From Prevotella sp. (GTDB taxonomy: Bacteria > Bacteroidota > Bacteroidia > Bacteroidales > Bacteroidaceae): a stretch of DNA of 27,635 nucleotides. The first letter of the stretch is position 1; every line of letters starts with the position of its first letter. The DNA lies in assembly GCA_021204605.1 (NCBI GenBank), contig JAJPZD010000111.1:1-27635 (forward strand), in the 5' to 3' direction. Positions 14,504 to 21,562 of the stretch are shown piece by piece. The notes under the pieces are model-generated. The model worked only from the letters and a program-made list of their open reading frames with translations. It searched no databases and was not told the DNA's origin. A program made the position numbers and the translations under genes.

Positions 14504-17071
14504 CTACTTGTTCAATGTGGCGACATCATATCCCAGACGCTCCATTTCGAGGGATGCCCAGATAAACGGGCCGACACCTTTGGCATCGTTGTCGCGTACA
14601 GGCTCACTGATGTAGTATTCGAAAGAGCCGTCACGGCGAGGGTTGCTGTCAGGACCGAGTCCGGAAACCTCGCAACACTTAGTGAGGGAGATTGTCTTGT
14701 CGGGATTAACCTTTATGAACTGGCTGATGATACCTTTATACGCCTTTATGCCGGCATCGCGCATGTCATCACCGACATAGCCCAAGCGGGCGGCTTTGAG
14801 CAGGCAGTAAGCGAACATTGATGAAGCTGTAGCCTCGAAATAGTTGCCCTCTTTCTCGCCGACATCCATAACGTCGTACCAAACGCCGGTTGTCTTGTCC
14901 TGGTATTGAACAGTTTTTTCAAGCACGTTTTTCAAAATGTCTATAAGGTCCTGACGCTGAGCGTAATCGGTTGGGAGAGCATCGAGAACCTCTACGATAG
15001 CCATGGCGAACCAGCCCTGTGCGCGGCTCCAGGTATGTTGTGACAAACCAGTTTCCTTATTTGCCCAGAACATTTCGTGAGTTTCATCCCAGGCATGTTT
15101 CCATGACTGAGTATTCTCATCGTATGTGCGAGCGTTGGTTTTCTTTATCTGGTCAACAGCATCATCGTAAACCTTTTGAGTTTTTTTCTTCAGATAAGGA
15201 GCAGAAGCGGTGTAGAAAGGGAGTCCCATGAAGATACCGTCGAGCCAAACCTGCTTAGCGTAGATAGCCTTGTGCCACCATACGCCTTCGTTGGTGCGGG
15301 GCTGTTTTTCGAGTTGTTTGAACAAAGTCTTTAAAGCGATTTGGTTTTTCTTTTCCGGATAGAGTTGGTCCCACCGTAGCACGAATTTACCTGTACGGAT
15401 TTGGTCAAGATTATAGTCTTTGATATTGTAAGTATTGATGTTACCTTTCTCATCAATCATTTCCTCGCAATACTGTTTGAGATAATCAATGATGCTCTCG
15501 TCTTTGTATTCAAGATAGGTGTCAAGCATTGATTCCATTTCGATGCCCATGACATAGCTCCACCTTGGTTTTTTTGCGAAGTCAAGCATATAAGGCTTGT
15601 CAACGCGCTGCATTTCAGAATGAGTCAGCCACTCGCTGTAGTTTTTGTAAGGAGCCTCGTTGAGTACGAGCGAGCCATTGATATAGAGGTTGTCGTAGTT
15701 CACGTCTTTTGTCTGCCCCGTGATGAAAACAGGCTTGTCGTAAACGCCATCAAACTTACAGTCTTTCACATTAATGTTATAGACATTGGTACGGTCCTCG
15801 AAGCCGATGATCATCACGCCATACTTGCTTTTGTTACAGGTTACGTTCTCCATATAGACATTGCGGACGGTGGGGTAGAAGCCACGCTGTCCGACCTCGT
15901 TTGGTTCATAGTCGAGGTTGATTTTCAACACGGCTTCGGCGCACTGACCGACTTTGATATTACGCATATAGATATCCTCGATGACACCGCCACGGAGAGA
16001 GTTAGTCTTAATACGGAGGATACGTTCAAGGTTAGGGCTGTCCATTTCGCAGTTCTCGACGAACACGTTGTTGCAGCCGCCGGAAATTTCAGAGCCGATA
16101 ACCACGCCGCCATGTCCGTCTTTCATCAGGCAGTTACGGATAATCATGTTCTTGCTAGGCAGGCCTACATAGCGGCCCTTGCCACCCTCACGGCCATCCT
16201 CGTTACGTCCGCTCTTGATAGCAATACAGTCGTCGCCGGTACTGAAGATACAGTTTTCTATAAGCACGTTTTCGCAAGATTCCGGGTCGCAGCCATCGCC
16301 GTTAGGACCGTCGTTTTCTATCGTCACGTTTCTTACTGTGATGTTCTTGCTAAGCAACGGGTGGATTACCCAGAATGGTGAGCGGAGCAAAGTGACGCCC
16401 TCGATGAGGATGCCGTCGCAATGGCTGAGGTTTATAAGTTGTGGGCGGAGTCCTTTGCCGGGACCGAAAACACGGTTTTCAAGAGGGACACCTTCTTCAG
16501 CCATTTTGAGCAAGTCGGCACGTCCGCCAGGGTTTTGCTGTTTTTCCGGCACTTCGACATCCTTGCTTTTTGGGGTTTTGCCGCTCATCAGCCACCATGT
16601 GTCATCGGAGCCGTTACCGTCAACGGTTCCTTCGCCTGTAATAGCTACATCTGTCTCACCGTAGGCGTAGATCAGCGGAGAATAGTTCATACAGTCGAGT
16701 CCTTCCCAGCGAGTCTCAACTACTGGATACAGACTTCTGTCAAACACGAAGAAGAGGGTTGCGTTTTTTTCAATAACGAGGTTGACATGGCTTTTCAGGC
16801 GTATTGCGCCGGTATTCCAGGTGCCTTCTGGTATCACCACATTACCTCCGCCGGCTTTGGAGCAAGCCTCGATAGCGCTATTGATAGCTTTTTGGTTTTG
16901 AGCTGCTGTAGCAGTCAGAGATGCGCCATATTTTTCGATACTGAAGGTGCGGTCGGCGAATTCAGGCAATCTGATGCTGTCTTCGATTTCTTTGTACTTT
17001 GTATCCCAGGCCGATGCCATCAACGCATACGGAAAGACGAGGCATACAAAAAGAGTGAGTAAATGTTTCAT
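14504..17071 (-). CDS. Bifunctional GH28 polygalacturonase - GH105 unsaturated uronyl hydrolase
   Basis: An 855-residue exported fusion. A signal peptide occupies about 1-21. Residues ~40-480 form a GH28 beta-helix with all four family motifs: NGDGCD (257-262), GDDC (279-282), GHG (319-321) and RIK (353-355). Residues ~500-855 form a GH105 (alpha/alpha)6 domain with WLDGIFMGLPF (609-619), WSRAQGW (681-687) and a GPFIWASLEMERLGY end. GH28 hydrolyses galacturonan or rhamnogalacturonan backbones. GH105 removes the unsaturated uronate left at the non-reducing end by pectate lyases. With the PL1 lyase encoded downstream, the pair covers chain cleavage and removal of the unsaturated end. No sorting domain is evident at the C-terminus, so it is probably periplasmic. 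Confidence 0.93.
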   Translation of the reverse strand: MKHLLTLFVCLVFPYALMASAWDTKYKEIEDSIRLPEFADRTFSIEKYGASLTATAAQNQKAINSAIEACSKAGGGNVVIPEGTWNTGAIRLKSHVNLVIEKNATLFFVFDRSLYPVVETRWEGLDCMNYSPLIYAYGETDVAITGEGTVDGNGSDDTWWLMSGKTPKSKDVEVPEKQQNPGGRADLLKMAEEGVPLENRVFGPGKGLRPQLINLSHCDGILIEGVTLLRSPFWVIHPLLSKNITVRNVTIENDGPNGDGCDPESCENVLIENCIFSTGDDCIAIKSGRNEDGREGGKGRYVGLPSKNMIIRNCLMKDGHGGVVIGSEISGGCNNVFVENCEMDSPNLERILRIKTNSLRGGVIEDIYMRNIKVGQCAEAVLKINLDYEPNEVGQRGFYPTVRNVYMENVTCNKSKYGVMIIGFEDRTNVYNINVKDCKFDGVYDKPVFITGQTKDVNYDNLYINGSLVLNEAPYKNYSEWLTHSEMQRVDKPYMLDFAKKPRWSYVMGIEMESMLDTYLEYKDESIIDYLKQYCEEMIDEKGNINTYNIKDYNLDQIRTGKFVLRWDQLYPEKKNQIALKTLFKQLEKQPRTNEGVWWHKAIYAKQVWLDGIFMGLPFYTASAPYLKKKTQKVYDDAVDQIKKTNARTYDENTQSWKHAWDETHEMFWANKETGLSQHTWSRAQGWFAMAIVEVLDALPTDYAQRQDLIDILKNVLEKTVQYQDKTTGVWYDVMDVGEKEGNYFEATASSMFAYCLLKAARLGYVGDDMRDAGIKAYKGIISQFIKVNPDKTISLTKCCEVSGLGPDSNPRRDGSFEYYISEPVRDNDAKGVGPFIWASLEMERLGYDVATLNK

Positions 17072-17129
17072 AGAAATTAAATTTGTAAGTTATTTGTTTT
17101 TAATATTTCACGGTTAAGAATAAACGGTA

Positions 17130-17157
17130 CAAAGTTAACATAAAAAAGTCAGACAAG
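17130..17157 (-). promoter_or_regulatory. Candidate promoter of the pectinase operon
   Basis: On the minus strand TAACTTTG (plus CAAAGTTA, 17130-17137) is an exact TAnnTTTG match about 59 bp before the GH28-GH105 ATG. A CTTG lies upstream (plus CAAG, 17154-17157) at a spacer of 16, shorter than normal. A weak -33 element would suit an activator-dependent glycan-use operon. Confidence 0.45.
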
Positions 17158-17210
17158 CGATATTTTCATGAAGAATAAAATGTTAAATAAGGGATGTTTT
17201 TATTCAAAAG

Positions 17211-17242
17211 CTTGCGATTATCAATATAAAGTTATAAATTTG
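17211..17242 (+). promoter_or_regulatory. Promoter of a candidate small RNA
   Basis: CTTG (17211-17214), a 20-nt spacer and TATAAATTTG, of which TAAATTTG (17235-17242) is an exact -7 element. Only one base departs from the Bacteroidetes consensus. Transcription should start near 17248, in a region without a credible gene until 17546. Confidence 0.6.
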
Positions 17243-17247
17243 CGGCA

Positions 17248-17322
17248 TCTTATTTATGATTTCGGCGTTTTACGAAATCTTTTTGAGGTTGGCAAGCATC
17301 CTGCGCCAACCTCTTTTATTTT
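17248..17322 (+). ncRNA. Candidate ~75-nt structured small RNA
   Basis: Between a good promoter and an intrinsic terminator lie two consecutive hairpins. The first has perfect 7-bp arms GATTTCG (17258-17264) and CGAAATC (17273-17279) with an 8-nt loop. The second is the terminator stem GAGGTTGGC/GCCAACCTC (17285-17313) followed by TTTTATTTT. The transcript lies between the divergent pectinase operon and an ECF sigma gene that has its own downstream promoter, so a free-standing small RNA is the simplest reading. It could also be an attenuated leader of the sigma gene. No known RNA family was recognised, and no conserved short ORF lies inside it. Confidence 0.55.
17285..17322 (+). terminator. 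Intrinsic terminator of the candidate small RNA
   Basis: A 9-bp perfect stem, GAGGTTGGC (17285-17293) with GCCAACCTC (17305-17313), encloses an 11-nt loop and is followed at once by the T-rich tract TTTTATTTT (17314-17322). It is strongest on the plus strand and ends no protein gene. Confidence 0.75.
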
Positions 17323-17423
17323 GTTATGTCAAGGAGGCGTTGGTCAGAAAAACATTTTTATTGTATGTATCGACAAAGCGAAAGAGAGAAAAAGCGAGAA
17401 ATCGGTGATATTTTGATAAAATA

Positions 17424-17455
17424 TTTGCATGAAAAAAAATATATAATTATATTTG
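17424..17455 (+). promoter_or_regulatory. Promoter of the second ECF sigma gene
   Basis: TTTG (17424-17427), a 20-nt spacer and TATATTTG (17448-17455) match the Bacteroidetes primary-sigma consensus in full. The predicted leader is about 80 nt, A/T rich, with no structure recognised. Confidence 0.75.
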
Positions 17456-17545
17456 CAGTCGTGTTAATGACAATTTATTTGAAAACGAACAAAAATTATA
17501 GCCTATCGGAACACCATTACTTCAATAAAAAATAGAAGTTATATA

Positions 17546-18142
17546 ATGGAAAGAATCAACAAGCTGACTGACGAGGAGTTAGCGTTGTCCTATATTAAAG
17601 GGGACAATAAGGCTTTTGATGAGTTGCTTTCACGCAACCAAAACAAGTTGTTTTCATATATTTTGTTCATCGTGCGCGACGAGGACAAAGCCAATGACTT
17701 GTTCCAGGAAACGTTTGTAAAGGTAATAACGAAATTGCATCAGGGTCGTTATGTAGATAGTGGCAAGTTTGGTGCATGGATTATGCGTATAGCGCATAAT
17801 GTGATTATGGACTGGTATCGTGAGCAGCGAGCGCGCAACATTGTGGAGCCAACTGAGGAGAACGACTTGTCGAACATCGGAGGCAACAACCTATTGGATT
17901 CAAACGTGGAGAATCAATTTGTCAAAGAGCAGGTATTGACAGATGTTAAGAAGATGATGAATCTATTGCCACCCACTCAGAGGGAAGTAGTTTTCATGCG
18001 TTTCTACCAGAACATGTCGTTCAAGGAGATTGCGGAGCTCACAGGAGTAAGCATCAACACGTCGTTAGGACGTATGCGGTATGCTATTCTGAATCTCAGA
18101 CGAATGACAAAGGATCACAACATAGTATTGCAATTGGATTAA
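17546..18142 (+). CDS. ECF-type RNA polymerase sigma factor (second of two)
   Basis: A 198-residue sigma-70 family protein. Region 2 is visible as DEDKANDLFQETFVKVITKL and FGAWIMRIAHNVIMDWYREQ. Region 4 is LPPTQREVVFMRFYQNMSFK with the helix-turn-helix AELTGVSINTSLGRMRYAIL. Its N-terminus (LTDEELALSYIKGDNKAFDE) is a typical ECF opening. Unlike the factor at 5972-6517 it has no anti-sigma gene beside it: the next gene is the convergent rpe, with a shared terminator between. It has its own consensus promoter, so it is probably made constitutively and controlled after transcription, or acts as a housekeeping-like ECF. It differs clearly in sequence from the first sigma factor, so this is not a recent duplication. 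Confidence 0.92.
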   Translation: MERINKLTDEELALSYIKGDNKAFDELLSRNQNKLFSYILFIVRDEDKANDLFQETFVKVITKLHQGRYVDSGKFGAWIMRIAHNVIMDWYREQRARNIVEPTEENDLSNIGGNNLLDSNVENQFVKEQVLTDVKKMMNLLPPTQREVVFMRFYQNMSFKEIAELTGVSINTSLGRMRYAILNLRRMTKDHNIVLQLD

Positions 18143-18197
18143 AAGATTTTTCATAAGCGCAGATTATATAGGTGCCAACACTTGATTGAACGAAAAA

Positions 18198-18225
18198 GAG
18201 CCGTCTGAAGCATTTCAGGCGGTTC
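18198..18225. terminator. Bidirectional terminator between the sigma gene and rpe
   Basis: Arms GAGCCGTCTGAA (18198-18209) and TTCAGGCGGTTC (18214-18225) pair over 12 bp, with wobble pairs, around a GCAT loop. The plus strand continues TTCTTTATAAT. The minus strand continues into five U residues (plus AAAAA, 18193-18197). It lies between convergent genes and can serve both, with the better U-tract for rpe. Confidence 0.8.
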
Positions 18226-18246
18226 TTCTTTATAATAGTCAAATTT

Positions 18247-18897
18247 CTATAGCTGCTTAAGAGTTCGGATGACATTTTCGGGGTTTTCGTCATCAAACAC
18301 GTAGCTGCCACTTACGAGGACATCCACGCCCGCTTTCACCAGTCTTGGAGCGGTCTCACTGTGCACTCCACCATCAACTTCTATCAGCGCATTGGAGTCT
18401 GTTTGGTCGATCAATTCACGCAATCTTCCAATTTTTCCAATGGTGTTTTCGATGAAAGGCTGTCCACCGAAGCCTGGGTTCACGCTCATGAGCAAAACCA
18501 ATTCCACATCTTTTATCACGTCTTTAAGCATGCAGACGGGCGTTGAGGGGTTAAGAGTCACTCCGGCTTTCATGCCAGCCTCATGGATTTCGTGAATTGT
18601 GCGGTGAAGATGTGTGCAAGCCTCATAATGCACGTTCATCATCATTGCGCCAATGTCCGCTGTTTGCTTGATGTAACGTTCAGGTTTTACAATCATGTAA
18701 TGGACATCAAGAGGTTTTTTGCAGATTTTGGCCACAGCCTCCATTACGGGGAAGCCGAAAGAAATGTTCGGTACGAAGGCCCCGTCCATGATATCCATGT
18801 GCAGCCAGTCGGCATCACTTCTGTTTATCATCTCAATATCATTTTGGAGATTCAGGAAGTTAGCGGCCAATAGAGATGGTGAAACCAATACAGACAT
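18247..18897 (-). CDS. rpe: Ribulose-phosphate 3-epimerase
   Basis: A 216-residue cytoplasmic TIM-barrel enzyme of the pentose phosphate pathway interconverting ribulose-5-phosphate and xylulose-5-phosphate. The opening VSPSLLAANFLNL, the metal and substrate residues His33 and Asp35 (LHMDIMDG), His66 (DVHYMI), the phosphate loop VNPGFGGQ and catalytic Asp175 (EVDGGVH) are all present. The length is normal for the family. Its ATG lies only 15 bp downstream of a 41-codon ORF on the same strand, so the two are probably co-transcribed. Confidence 0.96.
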   Translation of the reverse strand: MSVLVSPSLLAANFLNLQNDIEMINRSDADWLHMDIMDGAFVPNISFGFPVMEAVAKICKKPLDVHYMIVKPERYIKQTADIGAMMMNVHYEACTHLHRTIHEIHEAGMKAGVTLNPSTPVCMLKDVIKDVELVLLMSVNPGFGGQPFIENTIGKIGRLRELIDQTDSNALIEVDGGVHSETAPRLVKAGVDVLVSGSYVFDDENPENVIRTLKQL

Positions 18898-18912
18898 TAT
18901 AATATCAAAGTT

Positions 18913-19038
18913 TTAATTGAGACAATAAACCTCTGTCCTTCCATTCAATTTGATTGCTCTGTAAGTATAAGCAATCTGTCTGATTAAATTTAATGTCTTT
19001 AGCGACGGTTGACTTTCTTCTTGTGTAAAATATCCCAT
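18913..19038 (-). CDS. Unannotated 41-residue small protein upstream of rpe
   Basis: An ATG at 19038 opens a 41-codon frame ending in TAA at 18913-18915. The protein starts MGYFTQEESQPSLKTLNLIR and ends INDEED-free in KLNGRTEVYCLN, with a central amphipathic stretch QIAYTYRAIK. Composition (charged, Tyr-containing, one Cys near the end, no low complexity) looks like a genuine folded small protein and not random sequence. It has no signal peptide or membrane segment. It lies 15 bp before rpe on the same strand. No promoter clearly matching TTTG/TAnnTTTG was found upstream; the remaining 19039-19243 is A/T rich and apparently non-coding. The function is unknown, and it may have been missed because of its length. 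Confidence 0.55.
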   Translation of the reverse strand: MGYFTQEESQPSLKTLNLIRQIAYTYRAIKLNGRTEVYCLN

Positions 19039-19156
19039 AGGCAAATCATATTAGTTAATTACTTATTATCGTAACGTAAATCCAAGTCCTTTTATTACAC
19101 TCCAGACAAACTTTTTTAAGGGTCGGAGTGGTCAGTCACAAAATTTACCACCATCT

Positions 19157-19188
19157 ATTGAATTTTTCAAAAATTTTTAGTAATGTTG
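19157..19188 (+). promoter_or_regulatory. Weak candidate promoter of the mutarotase gene
   Basis: ATTG (19157-19160), a 20-nt spacer and TAATGTTG (19181-19188) each differ by one base from TTTG and TAnnTTTG. The spacing is ideal. It predicts a ~50-nt leader before the ATG at 19244. Confidence 0.4.
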
Positions 19189-19243
19189 CATTCGCTATTT
19201 GGCTCTTTAAAATTATGAAATGTAATTACTAAAAACTGAAGAT

Positions 19244-19627
19244 ATGAAAACAGAAGGTTACAAGACAAAGGAATATGGCGTAGCTGTGAAGAGATATTGC
19301 CAGACTATCGAGTTGAAAGATGATGCGGAGCTTATCCGCCGTTACCGTGAGGCACATGATGCGGATCATTTTTGGGATGAAATCAAGGAGGGTATTAGGT
19401 CGGTTGGTATCCTTGAAATGGAAATTTACATCATTGGCAACAGGTTGTTCATGATTGTTGAAGCACCGCTCGATTTCGACTGGGACAGTGCAATGGCACG
19501 TCTTGCCACGCTGCCCCGTCAGCAGGAATGGGAAGACTATGTGGCGAATTTTCAGGACTGTGCTGCCAATGCGACATCAGATGAGAAGTGGAAGATGATG
19601 GAGCGGATGTTCTATCTTTATGAGTGA
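19244..19627 (+). CDS. L-rhamnose/L-fucose mutarotase family protein
   Basis: A 127-residue cytoplasmic protein of the RhaM-type mutarotase family (ferredoxin-like fold), which speeds interconversion of the alpha and beta anomers of L-rhamnose or L-fucose. The opening strand KRYCQTIELKDD, the REAH motif (35-38) with His38 and His42, and GILEMEIYIIGNRLFMIVE are characteristic. The protein is ~20 residues longer than E. coli RhaM, mostly at the N-terminus. Members cannot be assigned to rhamnose or fucose from sequence alone. The next gene encodes a GH141-like enzyme, a family with alpha-L-fucosidase activity, which favours fucose. It lies 141 bp upstream of that gene, and a separate promoter sits in between. 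Confidence 0.88.
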   Translation: MKTEGYKTKEYGVAVKRYCQTIELKDDAELIRRYREAHDADHFWDEIKEGIRSVGILEMEIYIIGNRLFMIVEAPLDFDWDSAMARLATLPRQQEWEDYVANFQDCAANATSDEKWKMMERMFYLYE

Positions 19628-19713
19628 TGCTGTTTTGTGATTAGGCTTATTGGCAGTATGATTTCATCATAAAGGCCGTTTGTATCTTTAATTAACATAA
19701 TGGTTGGAAAATT

Positions 19714-19744
19714 TTTGTCATTAAACGGATTTTCCTTAAATTTG
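19714..19744 (+). promoter_or_regulatory. Consensus promoter of the GH141-GH31-methyltransferase operon
   Basis: TTTG (19714-19717), a 19-nt spacer and TAAATTTG (19737-19744) match the Bacteroidetes consensus perfectly. It lies inside an upstream extension of the GH141 reading frame, so it also rules out the earlier in-frame ATG at 19700 and supports translation from 19769. The leader is then only ~18 nt, too short for a cobalamin riboswitch. Confidence 0.82.
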
Positions 19745-19768
19745 CAGAGCTACTTAAATCCGATACAC

Positions 19769-21559
19769 ATGAAAAAAATATTATTGTCAGTTCTTTGGTT
19801 GTTCTGTTGTCATGCACCGCTTATGGCAGGAGATATTTATGTGTCAGCAACAGGAGATGACAGTGCAGAAGGTACAGCAGAAGCACCGTTGCAGTCTATT
19901 GAATGTGCATTGAAACAGGCGAGGGAATGGCGCAGGCTTGGCATGAAGGAGGCAGAGAACGGCATCAACATAATCATCGAAGGAGGTGTTTATCGCCTTG
20001 TAAAACCATTGTATGTAAGACCAGAGGATAGTGGTACGGCAGCGTCTCCTACTGTAATACGAGGCAAGGAGGGCGAGAACGTTGTTATCAGTGGTGGTAT
20101 TGAGATTAGAGGTTGGCACAAGGGAACAACCGATACGAGAGTTTCGGAGGTACATAGAGACAAGATTTGGGTGGCCGACGTTCCGCCGATGGTTGGCAAC
20201 CATATACTTGAGACCCGCCAGTTGTGGGTGAACGGCACTAAGGCAATGCGTGCCTCACAGTTTGGCATGGATGTCATGGAGCGCATGAAGGATTTCAATA
20301 CATCAGACAATAGTATCACTATTCCTACGCCAGAGCAGGATTTGAGCTGTGCGGGTCAGTTGGAGATGCTTGTCCACCAGCGTTGGGCAACGGCGATATT
20401 GCGAGTTAAAGAGATGAAATATTTGGGCGACGGTTTCACAAAGGTGTGGTTTTACGAACCAGAAAGCAGTATAGAGTTCGCACACCCATGGCCGCAACCA
20501 GTGATTGACGGTGAGCGAGGCAATTCAGCTTTCTGTCTTGGCAACGCCCTTGAGCTCGTTGATGAGCCTGGAGAATGGTATCAAGATTATCCATCAGGAC
20601 TGATTTATTATTATCCCCAAGAAGATGAGGATATGAGTACGGTGCAGGTTGTTGTTCCGGCACTTGAAACTCTCGTTGAGATCAGCGGCACACGAGAAAG
20701 AGGTGTCAGTTATGTGTCATTCGAGAATCTCTCTTTTGAGTATTCTTCATGGTTGCGCCCATCGCATGAAGGAAATGTAACCCTGCAAGGCGGTTTCCGT
20801 TTTATAGACGGATATAAGTTGCAGATACCGGGGCTATTCCATAAGGCAGAACTTGAGAATCAGGCATGGATAGCCCGTCCAGAAGCGGCTCTCACAGCGC
20901 AGTTTGCCACTAACATCACTTTCAAGAATTGTAATTTCAGTCATCTCGGAGCTACGGCTCTTGACCTTAGTTATGCAGTCAACACCTCGCAGGTAACGAG
21001 TTGCAATATGGAAGACATAGGCGGTACGGCTCTCCTTGTGGGCTGGTTCGGAGAACAGGGCTTTGAGACGCATATCCCATATACTCCTACGATAGAAGAT
21101 GATATGTGCCATGACATCACAATCAATGGCAATACAATAACCGATGCAGCCAACGAGGACTGGGGCTGCGTTGCCATTGGTGCTGGTTATGTGCGAGACA
21201 TATCAATAGTGGGAAATACAGTTTCCAACGTCAGTTATTCGGGTATTTGTGTCGGATGGGGCTGGACACCTCTCGAAAGTGGGATGCGCAACAACCGCAT
21301 AATGAGGAATACTGTAACCGATTATGCAAAGCGCATGTACGATGCAGGTGGGATATACACCTTGTCTAATCAGCCAAACTCTGTGATATCTGGCAACACG
21401 ATCGGTCAGCCTTACGCTGCGCCATACGCCACCAACAACCGTGCCTTCTGCATTTATTTCGATGAGGCTACCGACGGTTTTACGGTGGAGAACAATGGCT
21501 GTTCCATCGAGATGTTCGGGTACAACAAACCAGGACCCAATATGGTTATAAAGGAATAA
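19769..21559 (+). CDS. Secreted GH141-like right-handed beta-helix enzyme (putative alpha-L-fucosidase)
   Basis: A 596-residue protein with signal peptide MKKILLSVLWLFCCHAPLMA. The mature N-terminus DIYVSATGDDSAEGTAEAPL, followed by ISGGIEIRGW, is typical of parallel beta-helix glycosidases of the GH141 type. Helix turns with N/G-ladder repeats run to the end (ISIVGNTVSNVSYSGICVG, RNTVTDYAKRMYDAGGIYTL). Characterised GH141 members include an alpha-L-fucosidase from rhamnogalacturonan II breakdown and a xylanase. The family assignment is by pattern and not certain; other beta-helix families remain possible. No type IX sorting domain is seen at the C-terminus, so it is probably periplasmic. First gene after a consensus promoter; the GH31 gene starts 3 bp after its stop, implying tight coupling. 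Confidence 0.75.
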   Translation: MKKILLSVLWLFCCHAPLMAGDIYVSATGDDSAEGTAEAPLQSIECALKQAREWRRLGMKEAENGINIIIEGGVYRLVKPLYVRPEDSGTAASPTVIRGKEGENVVISGGIEIRGWHKGTTDTRVSEVHRDKIWVADVPPMVGNHILETRQLWVNGTKAMRASQFGMDVMERMKDFNTSDNSITIPTPEQDLSCAGQLEMLVHQRWATAILRVKEMKYLGDGFTKVWFYEPESSIEFAHPWPQPVIDGERGNSAFCLGNALELVDEPGEWYQDYPSGLIYYYPQEDEDMSTVQVVVPALETLVEISGTRERGVSYVSFENLSFEYSSWLRPSHEGNVTLQGGFRFIDGYKLQIPGLFHKAELENQAWIARPEAALTAQFATNITFKNCNFSHLGATALDLSYAVNTSQVTSCNMEDIGGTALLVGWFGEQGFETHIPYTPTIEDDMCHDITINGNTITDAANEDWGCVAIGAGYVRDISIVGNTVSNVSYSGICVGWGWTPLESGMRNNRIMRNTVTDYAKRMYDAGGIYTLSNQPNSVISGNTIGQPYAAPYATNNRAFCIYFDEATDGFTVENNGCSIEMFGYNKPGPNMVIKE

Positions 21560-21562
21560 ACT

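Noticed and set aside
15620..16381. 253-codon open frame on the plus strand
   Set aside because: It lies entirely opposite the GH28 domain, whose motifs are intact. Its translation is hydrophobic/acidic noise typical of antisense frames.
12808..17071. A canonical polysaccharide utilisation locus
   Set aside because: No SusC, SusD or hybrid two-component gene is seen next to the pectinases within the window. It is better called a small pectinase operon.
17168..17416. 82-codon open frame between the pectinase operon and the sigma gene
   Set aside because: It runs through a promoter, two hairpins and an intrinsic terminator, and its translation has no family-like features. The small-RNA reading explains the region better.
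19652..19677. Hairpin TATGAT-TTC-ATCATA as terminator after the mutarotase gene
   Set aside because: The stem is only 6 bp of weak pairs with a poor outer extension and no proper U-tract, so a terminator call is not supported.
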